Source: JBEKJU01 sp050011095
GTDB lineage: Bacteria > Desulfobacterota > Syntrophorhabdia > Syntrophorhabdales > WCHB1-27
Length of the DNA: 19,351 nucleotides
Assembly (NCBI GenBank): GCA_050011095.1
Contig: JBEKJU010000120.1
Span: 1 to 19,351 of the forward strand
Reading direction: 5' to 3'
Shown here: one piece after another, positions 13,824 to 19,351 of the stretch
Position numbering within the stretch: position 1 is the first letter of the stretch
How the letters are laid out: every line of letters starts with the position of its first letter
Notes under the pieces: generated by a model
The model's input: the letters and a program-made list of their open reading frames with translations, nothing else
Database searches by the model: none
Told to the model about the DNA's origin: nothing
Translations under genes and position numbers: made by a program

Positions 13824-14881
13824 TCGAAGTCCTCGTCGTGGATGATTCTCCCGTGGCATGTGCATTACTATCCCACGTCTTAAGCTCGGACCCCGGCATC
13901 CGGGTAATCGACGCCGCCGGCAGCGGGAGGGACGCTATAGAGTCAATAAAGCGCCACAGGCCCGATATTGTCACCATGGACATCAACATGTCGTATATGA
14001 ACGGTTTTGAGGCAACCCGCATTATCATGGAAACCGATCCCCTCCCTATCGTTATCGTGACGGACAGGCCCGATATACATGAACTGGAGATGTCCTTCCA
14101 GGCAATTGAAGCGGGAGCCCTTGCCGTGCTGCAGAAACCGCACGGACCCGGTCATCCGGCCTATGCGACAAACGTAAAAGACTTGATCACCGCGGTAAAG
14201 CTCATGTCCGAGATTAAGGTAGTCAAGCGCCGGAAATCGATTGCAGAAAAAAAAGGCGCTCCCCGGATAAATGCGGTGGATACTCTCTTGTCGCGGCCCG
14301 CCGAAGTGAAGGTCATCGCTATCGGTGCATCGACAGGCGGGCCTCCGGTGATCGAAACGATTCTGTCCGGACTCTCGAAGGATTTCCCTCTGCCCGTGGT
14401 GATCGTTCAGCATATGGCGCCGGGATTTACCGAGGGGCTTGCTGAGTGGCTGCGGCGGAAGTCTTCCCTGTCCGTTCATGTTGCAGAGAGGAGCGGGGTG
14501 ATCCGTCCGGGGCATGTGTACCTTGCGCCCGACGGGTTCCAGATGAAAGTGGATGCGAACGGGCGGCTTTTATGCACCGATGATGGTCCTGAAAACGGTC
14601 TCCGCCCTTCGGTTTCGTACCTTTTTCGTTCCGTCTCGAAAGTTTTCGGAAAAGCCTCCGTAGGCGTGCTGCTGACCGGCATGGGTAAAGACGGCGCCGA
14701 GGAGCTGAAGGTGATGAAAGAGAAAGGCGCCCTGACCATCGCTCAGGACGAGGAAAGCTCAGTGGTCTTCGGCATGCCCGGTGAAGCGATAAGGATCAAC
14801 GCCGCGACATATGCGTTGCCGCCTGATAGAATCGTATCAATGCTGAACGGTTTGGGCATGTCGAAAAGAAAACAGGCTTAA
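13820..14881 (+). CDS. cheB: CheB protein-glutamate methylesterase/deamidase (WspF-like)
   Basis: CheB, once phosphorylated by CheA, removes methyl groups from the receptor and opposes CheR. The 353-residue product has an N-terminal receiver (1-120) with acidic pair Asp8-Asp9, phospho-acceptor Asp54 (VTMDINMSYMNG, where the usual proline is Ser) and Lys in LQKPHG, then a linker and the catalytic domain. The Ser-His-Asp triad is visible: Ser171 in GASTGGPP, His198 in VQHMAPGF, Asp291 in GMGKDGAEE. The ATG at 13820 overlaps the original cheA TGA by four bases, so it was coupled to cheA translation; the cheA frameshift now ends translation 116 bases earlier and may lower CheB production. Confidence 0.95.
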   Translation: MIEVLVVDDSPVACALLSHVLSSDPGIRVIDAAGSGRDAIESIKRHRPDIVTMDINMSYMNGFEATRIIMETDPLPIVIVTDRPDIHELEMSFQAIEAGALAVLQKPHGPGHPAYATNVKDLITAVKLMSEIKVVKRRKSIAEKKGAPRINAVDTLLSRPAEVKVIAIGASTGGPPVIETILSGLSKDFPLPVVIVQHMAPGFTEGLAEWLRRKSSLSVHVAERSGVIRPGHVYLAPDGFQMKVDANGRLLCTDDGPENGLRPSVSYLFRSVSKVFGKASVGVLLTGMGKDGAEELKVMKEKGALTIAQDEESSVVFGMPGEAIRINAATYALPPDRIVSMLNGLGMSKRKQA

Positions 14882-14901
14882 AACCACATAAGGGATTGCA
14901 C

Positions 14902-17088
14902 ATGGACAAAGATATAGAAAAAAGAGACCATATTGAGATTCTCGTTGTTGAGGATAGTCCGACGCAGGCCGAGGAATTGAAATTTATCCTCGAAAAAAGG
15001 GGCTTCGAGGTTTCGGTCGCTTCCCACGGAAAGGCAGCCCTCGCATTTCTGCGGACGCACAAGCCGGATATTGTCATCACCGACATTATCATGCCCGAGA
15101 TGGACGGCTACGAACTTTGCAGACAGATGGGGTTGGACCCGAGCCTCGCAGATATACCCGTCATCCTGGTGACCGCTCTCTCCGACCCGACGAATGTCCT
15201 TCGGGGGATTGAGGTCGGCGCAAACAACTTCATCACCAAGCCTTATGACGAGGGCCATCTCGTTTCTCGTATAGGGTATCTGATCGCAAACAAGGGTTTG
15301 CGTGAGGAGTCCCCTGCCGCAAGCGGCATAAATGTGGTCCTATCAGGGCAAACCTATCACATAACCGCAGACCGTCCACAGATACTTGACCTGCTGCTTT
15401 CGACTTATGAGAATGCGGACCGCCAGAACCGCGAGCTACTCGAGGCGCAGAAAGAATTGAGGGAGCTGAACGACCGACTGGAAGAAACGATCCTGGAACG
15501 CGATGCTGAAATTACCGAGCGGAAGAAGATGGAGGTGGAGCTGCAACGCGCGCGTGATGAACTTGAAGACCGGGTCGAGGAGAGAACGGCCGAGGTCAAA
15601 CAACTCGCAGACCTCCTCAATCTTACGCACGATACCGTCTTTGTTCGGGACACCCGGGACCGGATCACTTATTGGAACAAAGGCGCGGAAGAAACGTACG
15701 GATGGGGTCAAAAAGAGGTTCTCGGAAAGGTTCCCCACATACTGCTCCGGACGCGGGTCCCTGAGAGCATTGAGTCCATGAAAGCGTCGTTGATGAACAA
15801 AGATCGCTGGGAAGGAGAACTTGTTCAGGCAAAACGGGACGGCACGGAAATTGTGGTGGCGAGCCGCCAGGTTTTGCGCCGGGGTGAGACCGGGAAGCCC
15901 CTTGATGTGCTTGAGATCAATATAGACATCACGGCTCAGAAACACGCGGAGGCCCAGCTTCGCCAAGCCCACAAGATGGAGGCCCTCGGCACGCTCACGG
16001 GAGGGATCGCCCATGATTTCAATAATATTCTCGGGGCAATGATAGGCTTTACCGAACTGGCCCAAGAACGCGCCCTCAAGGGGAGCCTACAGGAGCACCA
16101 CCTCCGGAGGGTTATGGAAGCGGGGCTTCGTGGCAGGGAGCTCGTCAAACAGATGCTCACCTTCAGCAGAAGGACGGAGCAGAAGAAGGACCTGTTGCAA
16201 TTGAGCAGCATCGTCAAGGAGTCCATGAAGCTCCTTGGGGCCTCCATCCCCTCGACCATAAACATACGGGTCAAGGTCGATGGCGGGTCAGGTCTCGTCC
16301 TCGCGGATCCCACCCAGATGCAGCAGGTTCTGATGAACCTCTGTACCAACGCCGCCCATGCGATGCTGGAGAAGGGAGGGACCCTCGACGTGGAGCTTTC
16401 CGGCGTTACTGTTCCCCCCTCCGACGGGAATTCCCACGCCGTCGCGCCAGGCCTATATATGAAGCTTGTTGTCCGGGATACCGGCGCAGGCATATCTCCC
16501 GATATCATGGGAAAGTTATTCGATCCCTTTTTCACTACGAAGAAACTTGGGGAGGGGACGGGGCTCGGGCTCTCCGTCGTCGACGGCATCGTGAAGCAGC
16601 ACAACGGGTATATCACCGTGGCGAGCGAGCCGGGTAAAGGCTCGGCCTTTACCGTCTATCTCCCCAGGGCGGCCGAAGCCGCGCCAACAGAGACCGTAAG
16701 AGACGATGCCATTCCCACCGGGCACGAAAAGGTACTCTTCGTAGACGACGAAGAAGCCCTCGTTGAGATGGGCCAGGAGCTTGTTGAAGGGTTAGGCTAC
16801 AGGGTAACCGCCAGGACCAGCAGTATCGATGCCCTCGCGACACTCAAAGCAGACCCCGCTGCCTATGACCTCATCATCACCGATCAAACCATGCCGGACA
16901 TGACAGGGCTGGAGCTTGCCGAGGCAGCCCTGGCCGTGAGGCGGGATATACCGGTTATTCTGTGCACGGGGTTCAGCCACATAGTAAACGCGGACCGGGC
17001 AAGGGCGGCGGGAATCAGGGCGTTCGCCATGAAGCCTCTCACCAGGAGAGAACTCGCGGAGACCATCAGGAAAGTGCTGGACGAGTAG
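14902..17088 (+). CDS. Hybrid histidine kinase: receiver-PAS-HisKA-HATPase-receiver, likely pathway output
   Basis: The 728-residue product carries, in order: a receiver (about 10-130, phospho-acceptor Asp61 in ITDIIMPEMDG, Lys in ITKPYDE); a segment with YHITADRPQILDLLLSTYEN as in response regulators that follow cheB in such clusters; a coiled coil (about 170-235); a PAS domain (about 235-355); HisKA with His371 in GGIAHDFNNIL; an HATPase domain with NLCTNAAHAM (N box), DTGAGIS and GEGTGLGLSVV; and a second receiver (about 610-728, Asp661 in ITDQTMPDMTG). There is no DNA-binding or GGDEF domain. CheA probably phosphorylates the first receiver, tuning the kinase, whose C-terminal receiver would pass the signal to an unlinked partner. 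The start is ATG 14902 with AAGGGA upstream; TTG 14896 is in frame. Confidence 0.94.
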   Translation: MDKDIEKRDHIEILVVEDSPTQAEELKFILEKRGFEVSVASHGKAALAFLRTHKPDIVITDIIMPEMDGYELCRQMGLDPSLADIPVILVTALSDPTNVLRGIEVGANNFITKPYDEGHLVSRIGYLIANKGLREESPAASGINVVLSGQTYHITADRPQILDLLLSTYENADRQNRELLEAQKELRELNDRLEETILERDAEITERKKMEVELQRARDELEDRVEERTAEVKQLADLLNLTHDTVFVRDTRDRITYWNKGAEETYGWGQKEVLGKVPHILLRTRVPESIESMKASLMNKDRWEGELVQAKRDGTEIVVASRQVLRRGETGKPLDVLEINIDITAQKHAEAQLRQAHKMEALGTLTGGIAHDFNNILGAMIGFTELAQERALKGSLQEHHLRRVMEAGLRGRELVKQMLTFSRRTEQKKDLLQLSSIVKESMKLLGASIPSTINIRVKVDGGSGLVLADPTQMQQVLMNLCTNAAHAMLEKGGTLDVELSGVTVPPSDGNSHAVAPGLYMKLVVRDTGAGISPDIMGKLFDPFFTTKKLGEGTGLGLSVVDGIVKQHNGYITVASEPGKGSAFTVYLPRAAEAAPTETVRDDAIPTGHEKVLFVDDEEALVEMGQELVEGLGYRVTARTSSIDALATLKADPAAYDLIITDQTMPDMTGLELAEAALAVRRDIPVILCTGFSHIVNADRARAAGIRAFAMKPLTRRELAETIRKVLDE

Positions 17089-17176
17089 TCGAGGTGCAAT
17101 ATTGTTTCAGACGTTATCGCCCCGCCGTTAAGCTGCAAGAGGGCGCGCCCGGGCGACGGCCGGGTGGCTCCCCGTC

Positions 17177-17467
17177 TCACTTCGCCGTCCCCGCATCCCC
17201 CAGTTTTTTTACGAGTACGTCGTTTGCCCTCAGCACCTCGCCCGTATCCTTGCCCGAGATTTCCCAGCTGTACGATTCCGCCTTCCCGTCCCTCTTGAGC
17301 TTGACCTTGAGGTCACTCTTGAGGGTCTTCCTTATCTCGTCGATCTCCTTCTTGTATTGCTGTTCTTCCTTTTGGGCCTCCTGCTGGTTTTTGGCGGGCG
17401 GAGATTCGGGCGGCCTCGGACATCCGAACAAGAGCAGGAACACGAGGACGATTGCAAAAAGTCTCAT
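17177..17467 (-). CDS. Small putative lipoprotein, unknown function
   Basis: A 96-residue product with a short lipoprotein signal: MRLF, a hydrophobic core AIVLVFLLLFG and Cys16 in the lipobox LLFGC. The mature part begins with a proline-rich stretch (PRPPESPP), then a charged helix KNQQEAQKEEQQYKKEIDEI, and a basic C-terminal segment with DLKVKLKRDGKAESYSWEI. It is probably anchored in the outer membrane. I do not recognise a family. It faces the chemosensory operon tail to tail and is divergent from the hydrolase. The ribosome-binding site is weak. A TTGAAA with a TAGTAT 17 bases later lies just upstream and could be its promoter. Confidence 0.75.
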   Translation of the reverse strand: MRLFAIVLVFLLLFGCPRPPESPPAKNQQEAQKEEQQYKKEIDEIRKTLKSDLKVKLKRDGKAESYSWEISGKDTGEVLRANDVLVKKLGDAGTAK

Positions 17468-17522
17468 GCCGTCATACTATAATGGCCGGTCATCCTTTTC
17501 AATATAATTGTGGGAGGTGGAG

Positions 17523-18248
17523 ATGGGCGTGCACCTGGAGCGGCACGGGAGGGGCGAGAAGATCCTCTTTATACACGGCGCGGGAGGGAGTTCCGCCTCA
17601 TGGTACTTTCAAAAACGTCTGGAGGGACGCTGCGAGGTCATCCTCGTGGACCTGCCCGGTCACGGCAGGTCTAAGGGTGAGGCCTTCCGGACCATCGACG
17701 GATACGTCGGGAGTGTAGCCGAAGCGATCGAGGAAAACGGCCTGGAGGGGTGCTATCTGGCCGGCCACTCCATGGGAGGGGCCATTGCGATGTCCCTCGC
17801 CCTGGCCTCTCCGGGGCTTTCGCGCGGCCTCATCCTGATTGCAACGGGCGCAAGGCTGAAGGTCTTTCCCCCGATACTCGAAGGCATCCTGCAAAACAAG
17901 GAGGAGACGGTTCGGAGCATCACGGGCCTTGCCTTCTCGAAGAAGGCCCCGCCGGCCTTGATCGAAGCCGGCTTCGCCGAGATGATGGCGGCGCCGAAGG
18001 AGGTCATACACGCCGATTTCTCCGGGTGCGACCACTATGATCTGATGGGACGCGTCGGATCGATCGCCCTGCCGACCATCATCATCACGGGGGCCGACGA
18101 TCTCCTCACCCCGCAGAGATACGCCGAATACCTCGCGAGAGAGATCGGGGGGTCGAGGCTGGTCGTGATCCCTGATGCGGGCCATATGGTCATGCTTGAG
18201 AAGCCGGACGAGACGAACCGGGTGATAGAGGCATTCCTATCCCGTTGA
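17523..18248 (+). CDS. Alpha/beta hydrolase
   Basis: The 241-residue product is a classic alpha/beta-hydrolase fold enzyme. The oxyanion HG lies in LFIHGAGGSSASW (His18-Gly19), VDLPGHGRS follows near 42-50, the nucleophile elbow is AGHSMGG (Ser83), the acid is in TGADDLLTP (Asp192 or Asp193), and the catalytic His221 is in PDAGHMVMLEKP. A short cap lies at about 110-170. Substrate is unknown; related proteins are esterases, C-C hydrolases or MenH-like enzymes. ATG 17523 has GGGAGGTGG just upstream; GTG 17508 is also in frame but lacks a site. The 3' end overlaps the convergent dus gene by 59 bp. Confidence 0.92.
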   Translation: MGVHLERHGRGEKILFIHGAGGSSASWYFQKRLEGRCEVILVDLPGHGRSKGEAFRTIDGYVGSVAEAIEENGLEGCYLAGHSMGGAIAMSLALASPGLSRGLILIATGARLKVFPPILEGILQNKEETVRSITGLAFSKKAPPALIEAGFAEMMAAPKEVIHADFSGCDHYDLMGRVGSIALPTIIITGADDLLTPQRYAEYLAREIGGSRLVVIPDAGHMVMLEKPDETNRVIEAFLSR

Positions 18249-19221
18249 TGAGGGCCTTCATCTCGTCGGGATCGGTGATGCGCACGGCCCTCGGGCGGAG
18301 AAACCTCGCGTTCCGGAGTCCCCGCGTGTACCAGATGAAGCATTTACGAAAGCCGATCACCCCCGCCGGTGACCCATGGTATTCGACGGACAGCGCGAGG
18401 TGCTCCTCCATCGTGGCCTTCACCTCTTCGAGTGTCGGGGCGCCCGCTCGGGGACACCCGGCGGCCGGGTCCGTCGGCGCCTTCCCGTACGCGGCCGCGA
18501 GGCCCCGGAATATCCAGGGGTTCCCGAGGGCGCCCCGGGCGATGACGACGGCATGGCATCCCGTCTCGTTCATGGTCTCCGCGACGGCGTCTTCGGAAAA
18601 AAGATCGCCGCTCGCGATGACCGGGATGGCCACCGCCTCTCTTACCGCCCTTATCACCCCCCTATCGGACGCGCCCCCGTATCCCTGGCTCCTCGTCCGT
18701 CCGTGCACGCAGACGGCAGAGGCCCCCTCACCCTCGATGCGCCTCGCGATCTCCGGGCCATTGACGGAATCATGGTCCCATCCCGAGCGTATCTTGACCG
18801 TCACCGGGACGGACGCGTGTCTTACGAGGGTCCTGACGAGGCGGGACAGGGTCTCGGGCTCCCTCAGGAGCGCCGCCCCCTCCCCCTTCCGGGTCACCTT
18901 GTGGACGGGACAGGCCGCGTTCAGGTCGACCACGTCGTGAGGGTAATGGTCCAGCCGTTCGAGGGCCTGAAGGAGAAAGTCCGGCTCGCGGCCGAGCAAC
19001 TGGACACCGAGGGGCCTGTCCAGGGGCGACGACCGGAGAAGCGCGAGGGTCTTGCCGTTCGCGAGGCCCAGCGACCTGGCGTTTATCATCTCCGTGAAAG
19101 CGAGGGGGCAGCCGAAGGAGCGCGCGACGAGCCGAAAAGGCAGGTCGCTGATCCCTGCCATGGGGGCCAGGATAAAGGGAACGGAAAGGTGAAGCGCACC
19201 GAGGGAGAACACGCCTTCCAT
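18190..19221 (-). CDS. dus: tRNA-dihydrouridine synthase (DusB-like)
   Basis: Dus enzymes use FMN and NADPH to reduce uridine to dihydrouridine in the tRNA D loop. The 343-residue product has LAPMAGISDLPFR (about 18-30) for FMN binding, the catalytic Cys104 in DLNAACPVHKVTRKGEGAAL, VTVKIRSGWD (Lys143), VHGRTRSQGY, and the phosphate-binding VIASGDLFS and VVIARGALGNPWIF, followed by a helical C-terminal domain. The motif set resembles DusB more than DusA or DusC. The start is uncertain: ATG 19221 has no clear ribosome-binding site, TTG 19233 is in frame upstream and GTG 19212 is downstream. It overlaps the hydrolase gene by 59 bp at the 3' end. Confidence 0.93.
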   Translation of the reverse strand: MEGVFSLGALHLSVPFILAPMAGISDLPFRLVARSFGCPLAFTEMINARSLGLANGKTLALLRSSPLDRPLGVQLLGREPDFLLQALERLDHYPHDVVDLNAACPVHKVTRKGEGAALLREPETLSRLVRTLVRHASVPVTVKIRSGWDHDSVNGPEIARRIEGEGASAVCVHGRTRSQGYGGASDRGVIRAVREAVAIPVIASGDLFSEDAVAETMNETGCHAVVIARGALGNPWIFRGLAAAYGKAPTDPAAGCPRAGAPTLEEVKATMEEHLALSVEYHGSPAGVIGFRKCFIWYTRGLRNARFLRPRAVRITDPDEMKALINGIGMPLSPGSSRPASQA

Positions 19222-19249
19222 TCTATAGGGCAATCGGGCGCCCCGTCAA
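19222..19249 (-). promoter_or_regulatory. Possible promoter for the dus gene
   Basis: On the reverse strand TTGACG (19249-19244), 16 bases and TATAGA (19227-19222) form a good sigma-70 match. The -10 directly abuts the ATG at 19221, so a transcript from here would start inside the assumed gene and use a later start (for example GTG 19212) without a leader. Alternatively the match is chance. Confidence 0.3.
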
Positions 19250-19351
19250 GGGCAAGCGCCGTTACCGCCGCTACCCACGGTGGCATCCGCGCCCGCTGCG
19301 ACCGGCTGGGATAGCCACCTCGCCGATTAATTGCCTGTTAGGAAAATCCGA

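Noticed and set aside
18376..19314. 312-codon open frame on the plus strand over the dus gene
   Set aside because: Arg/Gly/Pro-rich antisense shadow of a gene whose motifs are all clear on the minus strand.

Overview
The window looks like the chromosome of a Gram-negative bacterium, most likely a member of the Desulfobacterota (former Deltaproteobacteria). The clues are moderately high GC, a ribosomal-protein/EF-Tu/tRNA operon in the proteobacterial order, a PxxKW-type cysteine-rich small protein that I associate with this group, and a large chemosensory cluster. The genus cannot be fixed from sequence reading alone.

Region 1 (1-4526, minus strand) is a translation/transcription operon. It reads from a promoter at 4497-4526 through tRNA-Thr(TGT), tRNA-Tyr(GTA), tRNA-Gly(TCC), a broken tRNA-Thr(GGT), tuf, rpmG, tRNA-Trp(CCA), secE, nusG, rplK, rplA, an L10 leader RNA and rplJ (cut by the window edge). 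The order matches the E. coli thrU-tyrU-glyT-thrT-tufB / secE-nusG-rplKAJ region. Region 2 (4678-6945, plus strand) holds the small cysteine-rich gene, then rplM-rpsI-argC in tight coupling. Region 3 (6946-7386) is non-coding and contains a 169-bp element with perfect 18-bp terminal inverted repeats just upstream of the next operon.

Region 4 (7393-17088, plus strand) is a seven-gene chemosensory operon: cheW, cheR (TPR), cheW, a soluble double-PAS methyl-accepting protein, cheA with a C-terminal receiver, cheB, and a receiver-PAS-histidine kinase-receiver protein. The order is that of Wsp-like 'alternative cellular function' systems, with a hybrid kinase where WspR (a diguanylate cyclase) would sit. 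No CheY, flagellar or pilus gene is in view, so the output is probably not flagellar motility. Region 5 (17177-19351) has a small lipoprotein gene (minus), an alpha/beta hydrolase (plus) and a tRNA-dihydrouridine synthase (minus) whose 3' end overlaps the hydrolase.

The most striking thing is a set of lesions in otherwise well-conserved genes. EF-Tu lacks about nine residues of a conserved domain-3 segment. tRNA-Thr(GGT) lacks its 3' half. cheR has a one-base frameshift near its start. The CheA receiver has lost about 95 bp including its phospho-acceptor Asp. Either this assembly carries small deletions or this genome has unusual decay; raw-read checks would decide. I did not find a CRISPR array, a prophage or an obvious new defence system.
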